Shown piece by piece: positions 30,216 through 42,260 of a stretch of DNA of 64,000 nt (positions are counted from its first letter, which is position 1; every line of letters begins with the position of its first letter). The position numbers and the translations under genes are program-made. Origin of the DNA: Larimichthys crocea (Eukaryota; Chordata; Actinopteri; Sciaenidae); NCBI RefSeq assembly GCF_000972845.2, contig NC_040025.1, positions 20,842,017 to 20,906,016 of the forward strand. The letters run 5' to 3'. The notes beneath the pieces are model-generated. The model saw only the letters and a program-made list of their open reading frames with translations, was not told the origin of the DNA and did not search any database.

Positions 30216-30499
30216 CGTGCTTTGTGTTTATGGTGTGTGTGTGTGTTCATGGACAAACAAAACAGTTCTTGTATAGTTACTGAATAGTGAGCACCGGGCT
30301 AGGGAATATGATGTTGAAAAATGGTTTGTGTGTGTGTGTGTGCAAGCCGCGTGTTTGTGTGTAGAAATAATATTCTAGTTTACAGGATGCAATTTCCCCT
30401 TAATATGCCCATCCTAATGTAATTTGGCGTCTATGGAGTGTCTGTGTGCTGGGCCGGGCTGGTGTGTGTTTCTGCTGACTGCTCCTGTTTTGTGTTTAT

Positions 30500-30665
30500 A
30501 TGGATGAGTGGCTCTCTGGGAGAGCATTATGCATCCTTTTCAGCATTTAAAGATTATGTGCATGGTGGCGGCAGAAGCATTAGACAAACAAGGAAATATG
30601 TCTTTGATTAAAATATCTTTTATCTCTTTATTGATTAAAAGGCTTAGTTTGGTAATAGAATGTCT
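30500..30665. promoter_or_regulatory. Conserved non-coding element candidate with paired TTGATTAAAA
   Basis: An octamer-like CATTATGCATCC starts at 30525. TTGATTAAAA occurs at 30604-30613 and 30631-30640. CTTTGAT (TCF/LEF-like) overlaps the first copy at 30602-30608. This is a typical layout of a developmental enhancer. A 74-aa frame across it is not protein-like. Confidence 0.38.
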
Positions 30666-32000
30666 CTGCCCCTCCTCTCGGGGCCTTTCTTTGCTTTCTT
30701 GTGCTTCCTATTTTTTCAGCCCCCTTCTATAGCTGAAGATAAAAGAGAGTGGATGTTTTACTCTAACTTTAACTATACAGCTAATCTAAAAAAATAAAAC
30801 ATATGAAAACATGTGAAAGCAGCTGCAATAATGTAAAATTAAAAATAATTACATAATGTAAGGCTATTTATTTTTGTGACAGCCAAGTTAAATGACCCTG
30901 GTAGCTCACCTGTTTGAATATGCACCACTTGTACAAAGGCCAAGTCCTTACAGCAGTGACTCGGTTTCAATTTCAGTCTGTGGCCCTTTGCAACATCTCA
31001 TCTCCCCTTTCTTTCTCTCCACACTTTCCTGCTTTTCTTCAGCTGCTGCTACCTGATAAAGGCAATAATCCCCCCACCTAAAGTTTCTCACATAGTCCAG
31101 TTATTAAAACTGGTGACCAGCAAGCAGTCGAATTGCAAGGACAATTTTCCCAAATTGTTATAGCTTGTTACTGCTTATTACCACTGGAATTATTGTTATT
31201 ACTGCTGAAATGATTACATGATTGATTGATCAGTTGTTTAACAGCAAAAGAATCCTTTTGTCTTTTCAGACTCAGTTTATCGCTAAAAGTTTATCTTGTT
31301 AATGCTGCAGACAAAATCTTTGTGGGTTACGTTTTTGTCACTTTCACATCTTTACTAAAAAAAATCATTTGGACATAATATTTCTGAATTTACTGCTACA
31401 CTACATGTTCCACTACTTGGACAATAATACATAAATTATTTACAAATGAATTGAGTTCCTGGAATTTTCCTTTTTCCACTAGCATGTGCATCTTAAGTAA
31501 TTGGTAAAAGTTGACCCAGAATACTTTTTGAACCTTGACTTCCCTGTGGGGTCTCATGTGACAGCGGGCTGACAGACACATTTACACAAACACAGTGAAT
31601 GCCTCGCCTACAATGGCTTGATATTCTCTAGTGGCTTCTAGACATCAGGGTCAAGCCCTGTCTGTACCTCATTAGTCAGGTCACGAGACAAGCCAGAGAG
31701 GCCAGATCGTGTCCTTAAGTCAGACCATGTTTATCTGTGTCCCTCTGAACACCTTACTGTCAAGTTTTTTTGTCCCTCTGCTGATGACAAAGAGAGTCAG
31801 AGTAAACGTGATACTGTGTGTGTGCGTGTGTGTGTCTTGTGTGCTTGATGGGGAGACACTGAGCTGAGGATGAATGAGAACAGATGGAGATGTGCTCTTT
31901 AATTAACCCTGCAGAATCACAGGGCTGAAAACAGGCCTCGGTCCGTGAATAACATCCAGCAGATCCAGGGTGTGTGTAAGGTGCAATGTTAGTGTATATG

Positions 32001-32039
<39 letters not shown>

Positions 32040-32080
32040 GAGTCTGCTGTGGAGTAGCCGGAGCATCGACCCGTTCCCCC
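30666..32080. other. Gene-free stretch
   Basis: AT-rich DNA with a (TG)n tract at about 32002-32036. A small unique block at about 31890-31970 may be regulatory. Confidence 0.45.
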
Positions 32081-32089
32081 ATCCCCCTT

Positions 32090-32270
32090 CCCTAGAGCGG
32101 GGCGTTTTATTTCTCATTAGCGGGCAGCAAACTGCTGGGGGATGAAATTTGCTAACAGGAATTAAAAGTGCATTAACACATCTGAGAGATTCATTTCTGC
32201 TAATAGTTTTATTAGTGCTCTGACCTTTCAGTTCATTAGAGGACTGCGGGAGAAGGGAGGGGTGGAGAGA
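32090..32270. promoter_or_regulatory. Conserved non-coding element candidate, homeodomain-rich
   Basis: Six TAAT/ATTA cores lie within about 130 bp (near 32116, 32161, 32172, 32201, 32211 and 32235), together with the nuclear-receptor half-site TGACCTTT at 32221-32228. Flanked by a TG repeat on one side and G-rich DNA on the other. Confidence 0.38.
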
Positions 32271-32599
32271 GGGGGAAAAGGGTGGATAAGAGGGTCTTAG
32301 GGCTCACTGTACTTGGGTAGACCTTTGGAAGTAGATGCAATCACAAAACTGACATAATGGTTGCAAATGACTGACTTGTAAAGCTTTTTTTTTTATCTGT
32401 TGACTGTGATTGTCTATTCAAAGACTTATATACCGTTGTCTAGATCCTGCTCCTTCAAAAGGTGTGCCCTCTCTCTTTTTTCACGAGATGATAATGATGT
32501 AAAAGTGCCGACCACCTGATCTTCCAGGAACTGCTTTAAAGATGGTGCCAACTCAGTCTCAGTGGCCCGATGCTCACCTCCCTCCACTCAATTACCAGA
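32271..32599. other. Gene-free spacer
   Basis: G-rich then AT-rich DNA, nothing recognised. Confidence 0.45.
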
Positions 32600-32850
32600 A
32601 TTTATAACACAATGTTTTTCAGGTCTGTTAGCGCTTGAGTGTATCACTTATCCAGCCGGTTAATTGTTTATGAACTGTGCCCTCCCCCTCTCTCAAATGA
32701 AGTGAGAGAACCGGGAAAAGAGCAGCGAGTGTGACAAGAATGGCATTTGGTGGAGCGGAATGGGTCAGAATTGTCAACAGTGTTTTAAATATAAAGTCGA
32801 TCAATCAAGCCCGGCAGTCGCTAACAGTGTCCCTCCTAGGTGCCACAGAT
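32600..32850. promoter_or_regulatory. Conserved non-coding element candidate
   Basis: Unique block beginning with CCAGCCGGTTAATTG near 32653 and ending with TCGATCAATCAAGCCCGG near 32798. ATCAATCA is a PBX/HOX-like core. No coding signal. Confidence 0.3.
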
Positions 32851-32879
32851 AGACCGTGAGATAGTGTTTGGATTTACCT

Positions 32880-33250
32880 TACCATGGAGGGCAGCTAAAG
32901 GGGAATTAATGTTGTTTTCTTTCTGTTTTATTGGAAAGCAAGTGAGACAAGTTACAGTGCAATTTGCTTTCCCCTGTTCCCTATAATTAGCACCTTACAG
33001 AAATTGACGAGAAGGTCAATAATCCTGATCTATAGTGAAATTAATCCTGCTATCGACACAGCAAGCAAACAATACAATTAAGAGCAGAGGGAGGAGAGAG
33101 CGGAAAAAAAGAAAATACAAGGAAAGGAGGCGGTCTGAGGAATAGGATGTGTTTTATCTCCTGGGTTCACTGTGCAGAAACCCTATGAAGGTTTCTAATT
33201 AATTCATCCATTGTTAATGAAGGCAAAGCGAGGAACCAGGGATTATACAT
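32880..33250. promoter_or_regulatory. Conserved non-coding element candidate with two OTX-type sites
   Basis: TAATTA at 32984-32989, an AAGGTCA half-site at 33012-33018, two TAATCC (OTX/PITX/bicoid-type) sites at 33020-33025 and 33042-33047, TAATTAATT at 33196-33204 and SOX-type ATTGTT at 33210-33215. One of the densest motif clusters in the window. Confidence 0.4.
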
Positions 33251-33259
33251 GAGGAGAGG

Positions 33260-34190
33260 AAGCAACACAATTAGAGATACCAGCCTAATGATTGCTTTTT
33301 TAACTTGCTGTTGTTTCTCCCTTGTACTTAGTTGACTTGCTGGAGTACATTTATTGGCCATTTTAAAATGAGCTTAACCTCTTATGTGTGCCATGACAGA
33401 AACACACCTAAAAAAAAGTGGTTACATTAAAGTATAGTTATAGGTAACTTTTAGTAATCTTTGACCTTGGATCAGTAATCTTTGCATAACAAAGCGGGAA
33501 AGTCTTGAATCATCATCATTAGCAGCCTACAGCCCTCACAAAATACATCATCAGCTGCAAAAATAGCATATTTTCCTACAGTATATATAACATAATGAAC
33601 TGTGCAGTCAGTCTGTCCTTTCCTATATGTCATGAATAAAAAAAGGCTTCTATAATGCTGAACTCTTCCAGGAGTTCTGCCCACCCAACAACTCTAGCTT
33701 TCATAAACAATGTGGCCACGTGGGTCTGCGTGAGCTAAATCTCCTCAGCTGCCCATGTTTCGATGGTCACTACGTCGTGCATGCAGTGCCCTGAATGAAG
33801 TGAACAGAATCAGTTTTTGGACTATAGCTGTGCCTTGATGGACTAGATTAGAACCCCGTTATGTTCTGTCAGTACTCATAAGCACACAGGAAGTCCACTA
33901 AAGTCATAAAAGACAACTTAATTTACAGAGAGCAGAGATGCTTCCCTTGTAATAATGAAATTGGCCAGTCTCCATACTGAATGTAAGCTGTTGATTGATA
34001 TCTTTTTCATCTATACTGCAAACGGAAGCGAATGCAAGATAAACATGATATACATACCCAAATAATATCTTCCTGTTGACACTGATCAAGGAACTGACCT
34101 AAGAGCAAACCTGGGTCTCAGTAGCATTACTCACACATCTACAAAAAAACTGTAACAGGATGCTCTGTCCTGTCAGCCCATAGCAGATAA
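33260..34190. other. Gene-free stretch
   Basis: AT-rich unique DNA. No gene, RNA or repeat recognised. Confidence 0.5.
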
Positions 34191-34194
34191 TCCA

Positions 34195-34540
34195 ATGCCA
34201 GTGACAGTAGGGGCATGGTGCTGTTTCCAGCTGAGTAGTTTTACCGGCGTTTGGACTGGCCTGGGGATCTAAAGGGGAGCAGAGGCCGAGCGTGGTGGGC
34301 TGCCGGAAGGATGGTGCATCTGAGCGTCGGAGGGTGAAGAAGGATTGCCTTTCAAGAGTTACGAGCCATTAAATCAGAGCCTGGAAATCTCAAGGTTCCC
34401 CAAGACTGCTGCACAAGGAATCTGGGCTGGAGAAATATTGTTTATGGTTTAAAAGGCCTGGCGATGGATTTATAAAAGAAACATTCATCATTGCAGGAAA
34501 ACGGAACAAAACATTCCGGAAATAAATACTCACTCTATAG
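34195..34540. promoter_or_regulatory. Conserved non-coding element candidate
   Basis: GC-balanced unique DNA, including GTTTTACCGGCGTTTGG near 34238 and GAGCCATTAAATCAGAGCC near 34364. No convincing frame. Confidence 0.28.
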
Positions 34541-35340
34541 GTATACTTGTCACCCAGACAGCACAATAACAAGTGAATTGGGAGGGAGATCCTTCATTTG
34601 CTGGCAGCTGGCCCCCAAACACGCTCTGTGTGAGTCTGCGTGTGTGTGGGCACACAGCGGTTTGTTTGAGTGTCTGCGAAAACAACATATTGCCTGAAAT
34701 GAAGCAGATTAGTATTTTTGATCTAAATGTCCTGTGTGTTTAATTTGCATATGAAAGAATACTTTTGTGAATAAATGACTTACAGTGCACAGTTTTACAA
34801 GCTTATTTTGCAAATTGGTTTACGCAACATATTCAAATGTATTTTTCCATTATTTCCCACTTGACGTGCCAGTATAAGTGAGTCCTCCAGTAAACACAAT
34901 TAACAGTATTGATTATCTCCAGCTGACTCGTCCCTGAAATAGAAAAATATGGCTAGTAGCATTTTACAGGAATGTGATGGGTTTTGGTCAGTGATGTGAC
35001 CTTGAGACAGTGTGAAAAATCGATGCTGTGGTCTTAGTGCTGTCTGATACAAGAAGTGCACTGAACAGGTAAATACATTGTTGTTTTGCCCAGTAGTCCA
35101 GCAGCAGCAGTAGTAGTTGTTTTTTGTAACACGCTGTATGTTTGTTTCACAGCAGTTACATTCAACACAAAGAAACACACCCATACCCCTCAACACTGCA
35201 GCACAACCCTACACTAACTGCTGCAAAGACTGATTTGGTCTGTGAGGCTTTACTTTACTTTAGGCACACACAAAGGTTTGACCTGATGATGGTGCTAGAT
35301 GAGAAGTCAGGGAATCAGCAAAGTTATTAGGATTCATCCT
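34541..35340. other. Gene-free stretch
   Basis: AT-rich DNA with a few GT runs. No gene recognised. Confidence 0.5.
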
Positions 35341-35346
35341 CTGGGG

Positions 35347-35400
35347 AACATAAGATAAGATAAACTTTAATGATCCCACACCGGCTCGTATACACAAGGT
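35347..35400 (-). mobile_element. Inverted 3' tail of a teleost non-LTR retroelement
   Basis: AAGATAAGATAAACTTTAAT followed by GATCCCACAC is the reverse complement of the usual fish tail 'GTGTGGGATCATTAAAG' plus TTATC units. No coding part remains. Confidence 0.5.
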
Positions 35401-35604
35401 GGATAAAAAAGGTCATGCTGGTGGAATAAAAGACCTTTCATGTTTCATCCAACAGTCCAAAAATATTCACTTTGATATTAAAAAAGACATTTCTTCAGGT
35501 GTAGCCATTTTTACTTGAACATTTGTGACATGTGATTATTGATTATCACAGTTGTTGCTGATTAATTTCTCAGTCAACCCTATTAATGAATGAATTCAGT
35601 AGTC

Positions 35605-35945
35605 AATTGGTAAATGGTAAACTCACTTATGTATTTATAAAGTGCCTTTCTGGTCTACTGACCACTCAAAGTGCTTGTCACATTCACCCATTCACACACA
35701 CTGATGGCAGAGGCTGTCATGCAAGGTGCCAGCTGCTCATCAGGAGCAATACAGCGCTTCCTATCCAAAGCGCTCACAATGATAAACTAAGCTCACCTAT
35801 ACACACACATTCACACAATTTGGGGAGCAATTTGGGGTTCAGTATCTTGCTCAAGGACATTTTGACTGGACTGGGGGAGTCAGGAATCAGCAACCCTTTG
35901 ATTACTAGACGACATGCTCTACCACCTGTGCCAAAGCCACCCCCA
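35605..35945. mobile_element. Teleost interspersed repeat (GGTAAATGG...GCGCTTT family)
   Basis: The block opens with GGTAAATGGTAAACTCACTT and continues with words typical of a very common fish element: ACTCAAAGTGCTTGTCACAT, CATTCACCCATTCACACACA, GGAGCAATTTGGGGTTCAGT, CTTGCTCAAGGACATTTTGA and CTAGACGACATGCTCTACCA. It has no internal gene. The 133-aa frame across it is a product of the repeat. I recognise the family by sequence but not its formal class. Confidence 0.7.
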
Positions 35946-36679
35946 TTTCTCCTCTATTACACATTGAGCTCCTCGAAAATACAATAAATAAACCCTGTCA
36001 TGAAATGAGTATTTTCTTCTTATTTACATAGTAGATGCTTAACTCCTTTCAAAACCTTGATGCACAAGATGGACATGTTCCCGAATTTAACTCAACTTTT
36101 AAATAGATTTAAAGCACTTATTATTGTAAAGTTTTCACGTTGTTTGAATGTAAGATTGCAAGTAGTGCTTCACTTAGAAAGATTTTTCCAGTAAGATGGC
36201 CACTGAATTTCTGCTAGTCATAATATTTGAAATAAAGGTATTTCCCTTTTGAGCGGCACTGTTTTCTTTTCCTCCGTACTATGTTGGCATACTCACACTC
36301 TCCCTGTGGGAGAGCGTGAGCTGTGGCCAGGCATTTCGTGATAGTATTGATTGATGAATCTATAAGACTATGCGTATTGACTCATATTGATGAGTGAGGA
36401 TTTGATCAATGCCACGCTCTTATACACACTTGTCCTCTTGGGGATTTGTGACTGGGGGAAAGTGTCTATAGAATGAGAATGAGAATACAGAAAGAAACAG
36501 ACGACAATGATGGAGTGGTGTGACAGTAAAAAGAAACGTGGGAGGATTCTCCATTTGAACTACACGTGTAAGCGTGTGCTGTTAGGGCAGCATATGTGGG
36601 TGTAGAGATAAGCGTGTGAGGGCTCATGCGAACCTGAAGCAGTATGTAAGTATGCATGTGTCTCAATGGCCAGGAAAGC
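35946..36679. other. Gene-free stretch
   Basis: AT-rich then mixed unique DNA; nothing recognised. Confidence 0.5.
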
Positions 36680-36900
36680 AAGGTGCTGACAGTCAGCGGG
36701 CAGACGTATGTGTGTATATGTCAGCCTGTGTGTCTCTGTGTGTGTTTGATGAATGGGCTGGCGGGGCAAGGCCGCAGATAAGAGTGCAAACAAACTGGGT
36801 AATAAACGAGAGCGACAGAGGAGCAGTGATGGGGCCCACTCCCAAGCTCCTGATGCATGCCGACCAGCACCAGCAGCCATTTGTATTAGAGAAATGAGGA
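36680..36900. promoter_or_regulatory. Conserved non-coding element candidate with MAF-like and GATA sites
   Basis: Inverted MAF-type half-sites TGCTGAC-A-GTCAGCG lie at 36684-36698. A consensus GATA site AGATAAG lies at 36776-36782. The 36755-36895 part is unique and GC-balanced. Open frames on both strands here are unremarkable. Confidence 0.35.
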
Positions 36901-36950
36901 AGCTGTCACTGGGATGAAGAGACAATGTTCATCCCTAAAGAGGAGAAAGG

Positions 36951-36977
36951 TCTCTCTCTCTCTCTCTCTCTCTCTCG
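36951..36977. repeat. (TC)n microsatellite
   Basis: About 25 bp of CT units followed by imperfect pyrimidine-rich DNA to about 37030. Confidence 0.85.
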
Positions 36978-37059
36978 CTCACTCTCCCTTTTTCTCATTC
37001 ACTCCCGCAGTCTCTCTCCCTCACTTTCTCGGCCTCACACACAGACACACACAAAAAAC

Positions 37060-37810
37060 ACACTGTGGATTTCAGCTCAGCAGGAGACTAATCAGGGCGA
37101 GGTAGGGTGCTAATGTAGGCCATAATGAGTGGAGCTCTCAGTGACACATCACACACCACTAGCTCTGTTAGGGGAAAGCACAGTGGTGGAACTGCTGCCA
37201 CACACACAGACACACACACACAGACATCACATACACACACGCAGATTCAAATGCAGGTGTAACTTCCAGCCTGTTGTCATCTGGGGATAGTAACTTCACA
37301 ACAAAACTGACAAGGAGGGAAGTAGCAGTGGAGGAGAAGGTGAAAGATTTAGTTTTGGTTAAAGTTGAAGTGAGCAGAAATAGGGAGTTAAGTACATTTA
37401 ACCCATATGTACCTCCAGAGTACTTGAATATTTTTGGTCCCTTATATGTTTACTTACTGCCTAATTAATTATACAAATGCAGGACTTTTATTTGTTATAG
37501 AGTATTCTTCCATTGTGGTTTGGATACTTAAGTAAAGAGAAGAAGAAGAAGACGAAGAAGAAGCAGGAAAACCTGTGCTGCATGAGAGGACGCTCCAGGA
37601 CAAACTCTGTTTGCGTGCATGTATTTGTGTTTGCTATTGGTTTGTTATTTGCGTTTGTGCTAAATCTGGGTGCGCAATTCTTCACCACTGTGACGGCCAG
37701 TGTTCTCTGTGCCACCCAGACACTATAAGTACAGCCTGGCAAGGCAATGGGGGCAGGCTGCATGTGCTTGCTTTATTTATTTATTTGTGTGTATGCATGT
37801 GTGTGTATGT
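37060..37810. other. Gene-free stretch with CA tracts
   Basis: A short unique block with CTAATCAGG and CATAATGAG occurs at 37087-37130. A CACACA tract (37200-37240) and a GAA/GAC purine tract (37537-37566) follow. No gene recognised. Confidence 0.45.
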
Positions 37811-37824
37811 GTTTGTCTCGCAGC

Positions 37825-38015
37825 ACAGGGCTACAGCTGGGGGAAGAGGAATTTGGGCCTGCACCTGCACTGGGATAATTAATGTGGACGGAGTGGTACC
37901 TAAATAAATCAGTGCCTCTCGCAGCCTCAACAGGACTTTTCTGTTTAGGGTCAAAATCTTCCCACTCTGCACTGGATTAATCATGCCTGCAAGCAGAGAC
38001 GAGGTGCAGGCGGCA
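37825..38015. promoter_or_regulatory. Conserved non-coding element candidate with OTX-type palindrome
   Basis: E-box CACCTG at 37862-37867, GATAATTAATG starting at 37874 and GGATTAATCA at 37974-37983. The last resembles the paired bicoid/OTX P3 site. Unique sequence bounded by TG repeats. Confidence 0.36.
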
Positions 38016-39040
38016 GGGACACAAGCTGTATTTGTGTGTGTATGCGAGTTTGTTTTGTTTGTGTGTCTGCTCTGTCGTGTGCCCTCTCACAGAGAAGCTG
38101 CGAGGCTATATATTTTTTTTTTCCGCCTCTACACCTCCATCCTCAGCATTGTAATGTCTTAGAGGACAAACAAAACAACAGAAAGTCATAATTTTCACAG
38201 TTGTATAATTAGCCCCACCCTCTTCGCTACAGTGATGAATAGGTGAACCTTTTGTTTGCATTTGTCATGCTGCGGTGGCATTGTCACAGATGTGAGAATG
38301 TGTGATGCAGAGGTGCAGAGGGTCAATGCATGCAGGGATGGGTGTGGATGCAGACTTGTGATGAGATGCTTCTCTGTGTGTTTTTGGGCCTCTGGCAATT
38401 TCCTATCCTTCTCATTGTTCTCTGTACATATATTTGCACTAAGGCCTCTCTAGTTGACCTGTTCCTGGTCTATAGAGTGCTTCTCTCAACCTTTCGCTGC
38501 AATCTCTGACAGCAGGTCTGCTGTTCTAGTCCAGTGCAGATCTATGTCCTACTCTGTCCACTCCTATCTCCTAGACTGATAGCGTCTGATTGATCTCATC
38601 ACCTCCCACATCTATTATTCATGCTACCGTTCATGTCCTGATGGAGGAAGGGCAAAAAGTGTAAAGGGGACACTACCTGTTTGCTGGGACCTCTGTTTGG
38701 CTTGTAGGCAAAGAAACAGGCCTGCTCACAATTAGGAAGTTGTTGTTTCTTCTGACTTCTCCAGCCCTAAACATGTGTTCATAGATCTCCGCAACCTGAT
38801 TGATCTGTATAATAGAGTGGAATTGCTTTGGAATTGCCGCCCCATGGGGGTACACAGAGATGGGCATGGGGACAGAGAGACATGTACTTACGGCTGTTTG
38901 GGGAGGAAATTAATGGTGCATTTTTTGTTTTTATAATGTGATTTAATGATGCAATTCGTCTAATAAAAAGAACATTTTTTAACATTTACACGTTCATTTA
39001 CACATTCCCTCATTCACAGAGGGAAACCCAGTGGGCCAAT
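38016..39040. other. Gene-free stretch
   Basis: Mixed unique DNA with minor TG runs. No gene recognised. Confidence 0.45.
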
Positions 39041-39049
39041 ACAAACATC

Positions 39050-39320
39050 TCACTCCTCTCACCCACTCAGAGCGCTGCAGGCCTTTTTATTGCGTTGTGA
39101 TGGATGATTTCAGTTTGGCATTTTTCACCACCGCGCTACATCCAAATACACCCCCCTCCCCATTTGGGTGCATAAGGAGGCCATCCTATATTCACAAAGC
39201 CGACATCTAATGCATATTGAGTGTGTTTTGTAAAGGATCATTTGATTGTCTTGTAAATGAAGCTTTGCCTCTCAGCTGCTAATTTAGCCACATTCCATCT
39301 CATTAGAGAGGAGAAGGAGA
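39050..39320. promoter_or_regulatory. Conserved non-coding element candidate
   Basis: CTTTTTATTG (posterior-HOX/CDX-like) starts at 39083, TAATGCATATTG at about 39209, CTAATTTAG at about 39280 and TEAD-type CATTCCA at 39291-39297. Unique throughout. Confidence 0.36.
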
Positions 39321-40259
39321 ACAAACGACAAAGACATTGGCTGAGAAATGAACCCTTCGTTGATTTCAAAAAGCCATCACTGCTGCTGAAGTGCCAACAG
39401 ATTGAATAATCTCAGATTATACGGAGGTATAGGAGTGCTATACAACAAGGCAGACTTCCCTCAGAGTGTCTCTACCTTTCTTTTACTCTTTTTTCCCCCC
39501 CGATGTTTCCCCCCACCTTCCCACCCTGTCCCTCTATCTCTTTAGAGGATGTGCAAGTGTATCTGGTTTCCTAAAGCGTTTAGCACCTTGGCCACAAAAC
39601 CCGGACAGGAAGCCCACTCTATTTGCAATGTATCAATTGCTCTGAACAACACTCCCCTTACCTCAACCTCCCTTCAATCTGCAGCTGGCTCAGCACACAC
39701 TTCTCACATACCTTCACTCAGTCAAATCTGCAAATGCGCAGGAGGTTTTTTTTTTTTTTCCTGTAACGTTTAGTACCGTGCATATACTGTAACCAAGCAT
39801 GCAGTCTTTATCAGCACTAATGCCTTGAACCAAATGGACACATGCATTCTCTTTGTAGACACACACACATATGCACACACTCTCTCAGAGAATCTGACCT
39901 TGGCTCCAGTTAGTCCCGGGGTTCATCGTACGGCCAAGCTGGCAAGTCAAATGGGTCCGGCAGCCAAGACAGCGGTCCCAGCCGCTGCAAGGCTGCTGTC
40001 ATCTGTTACACAGAGAGACACACAGTGGAACAAAAGTAGACAGCGTAGAGAACGAGAGAAATAAAGCTTTAAAATATAAGAATACAAATAGAGGTGAAGG
40101 AGACGGTACAGGCTTTGTGTTTGTCTTTATTTGTTGTACGTGTGTGTATAAATGCAGGTGTGTGGGCCCCCGCAGTTCTTGCATGTTAGCACAAATGTTT
40201 ACATCTGTGTGTGCGTGCAAGTGTGTATATGGCTTCACGCACGTACACATGCAAATGGA

Positions 40260-40260
<1 letters not shown>
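39321..40260. other. Gene-free stretch
   Basis: It includes a T run near 39747-39760 and a small GC-balanced block at about 39900-40010. No gene recognised. Confidence 0.45.

Positions 40261-40266
<6 letters not shown>

Positions 40267-40329
<63 letters not shown>
40267..40329. repeat. (TG)n microsatellite, about 63 bp
   Basis: Pure GT array following an interrupted GT-rich lead. Confidence 0.97.
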
Positions 40330-40335
<6 letters not shown>

Positions 40336-42157
40336 CAGGAATAAGCGCCTGAGGTGATGCCTTTTGAAAGGCACTTTAGAAATTAAAGCAGTGCCACTGT
40401 TCTGTAATGGGGCTTAAATGATCCAGAAAACACAAGATATATTGAGCATTTAATGAAACACACAGCACACTCCTTAATTCTGCTCTCAGCTTCACCAAAG
40501 TGTCTGCCAAACCTGCTTGATGCTTAACACGTATACACAGACGCATATAGGCATTTTTCACACATTTGTTTTAATTATTTCTTTACTTCCAGCTTGTTTT
40601 ATTTAATGCCCATGTTGTCCTTTGTAACTTATAAATTACTTATTCACATTGCACTACATTTTTAACATTTTTCTCTAGACATGTTTCCTCATAATGATTA
40701 TAATATTAGAACTAGTGCCAGTATGATACTAATACCACAGCAATACTTTTTTTTTCCATAACTTTCCGAAAAATAAACAAGCAAAGAAACCAAACTGCTC
40801 AAATTTCTTCAAACTTCTAAACACAGTCGGTCAAACAAGAACTGTGTCGAAATATAACAGACTAAAATTGACCAAATTTTCATTGAAATCAGGAACTTTC
40901 CGAATAAGAATAAGATTACAAATCTGACCAAACATTCATTGTCAGCTTTTTGGTACATGACAGACGCAGTGTTGAGGTTTGATACCCAAACTGAATACTA
41001 GAATTACATTTTTTATTATTATTATTATAAAGCCTTTATTGAATTTTTTTTGTGCTGAATGCTCTGTTCAGCATCCGGTCTTGTGTGGTCAGTTACGGTG
41101 CACAGCGCACAGTATAATTCAGAAATCTACCCTTGCCATACATTTAACTGAAGAGAGCAGAGAAGCAGTCACTCTCTTCCTCATTGTCTGTGAGTGTCCT
41201 TTGTGGTTTGGCCATACATTAATAATGTAAAGGTAATGATCTCTAGACTAAAGGCCCTGTCCTGTCTTGTCCCCCCCTCCTCTCTTTCTGTCTCTCTCCC
41301 TTTGTCCCTCCCCCTTCGTGTGTCAGTAGAGAAGAGAGTCGTGCAAAGAAGAGAATGATTGTTGGCCAAAGAGGGTGAGTCAAAGAAACAGAGGAATTCC
41401 TGGCTGTGCTGTAGAAACAACGTAGGCACCGATTTACCTCATTGATTACTTGAGGAAAAAGGGGAAGGAAGCAAAGAATCATTCTGAGAAAACATCTCTT
41501 CTCTGCCTTTCCCCTCTCCCTTTCCTTTGCTTCTGAAGTTTGGTCTTACAGAATGATGGATGAGGAACTTGCACTGTGGCCTTCGATGTCCTCTCCTCTT
41601 CCTCTCTCCTTATCCTCCTCCTCTTCCTCCTCCAGACACACATGCGTACACACACTCTCAGACGCACAGTGTTAGCGAGTGATGGATGGGGAGCTGGCAG
41701 TGTGGCAGTAATAGCAGACACCCAGAACTACACTGCCACTTATTCATTTGTCTCCGTATTCACATCTTTATTTATATGTCTGTCCCCATACCAACATCTA
41801 AATATAGATATACTACTTTCTCACAAAAAGTGTGCAACTCAAAGGTTTTTGTCTGAACTAAAATGTTCGTATGGGCCTTGTCGCGCACAGTATGCTGAAA
41901 TACAAAAGTATTTATGTTTTTATTGTTTTCAGAGATGTGAAGAGTAGAATTTAGAATAGAAATATGATTTTACATATAACCTGATTTCATTTAGATTAGG
42001 TTTGTGTCTGGTTCGTTACCTGAAAGTCAGTGATTGGAGCACACATCTCTGTCCTCCGAATTCAGGGTTTTGAAGAATGTCAGACATGCAGGAATGATGG
42101 ACAGCAGGCCGCTTACACAACATTACACATTATTAATCATGTTCACATTGTCTGAAA
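40330..42157. other. Gene-free stretch
   Basis: AT-rich DNA with a possible degraded repeat at about 40700-40990, then pyrimidine-rich low complexity at 41265-41320 and 41590-41640. Serine/leucine-rich and Glu/Arg-rich frames here follow from composition. Confidence 0.45.
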
Positions 42158-42260
42158 GGGGGGGGGGGGGGGGGGCAACAGCACAAAGATGAGACGGTGG
42201 AGGAGGAGGAGGAAGATGAAGAAAGAGGAGGAAGAGGGGGGAGTGGAGGCAAAAGAGGAG
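42158..42260. repeat. G18 homopolymer followed by a polypurine tract
   Basis: Eighteen consecutive G at 42158-42175, then GGA/GAA-rich purine DNA to about 42260. It could form G-quadruplex or triplex structures. Homopolymer length is prone to sequencing error. Confidence 0.9.

Noticed and set aside
35586..35987. 133-codon + strand open frame
   Set aside because: It lies almost wholly within a common fish interspersed repeat.
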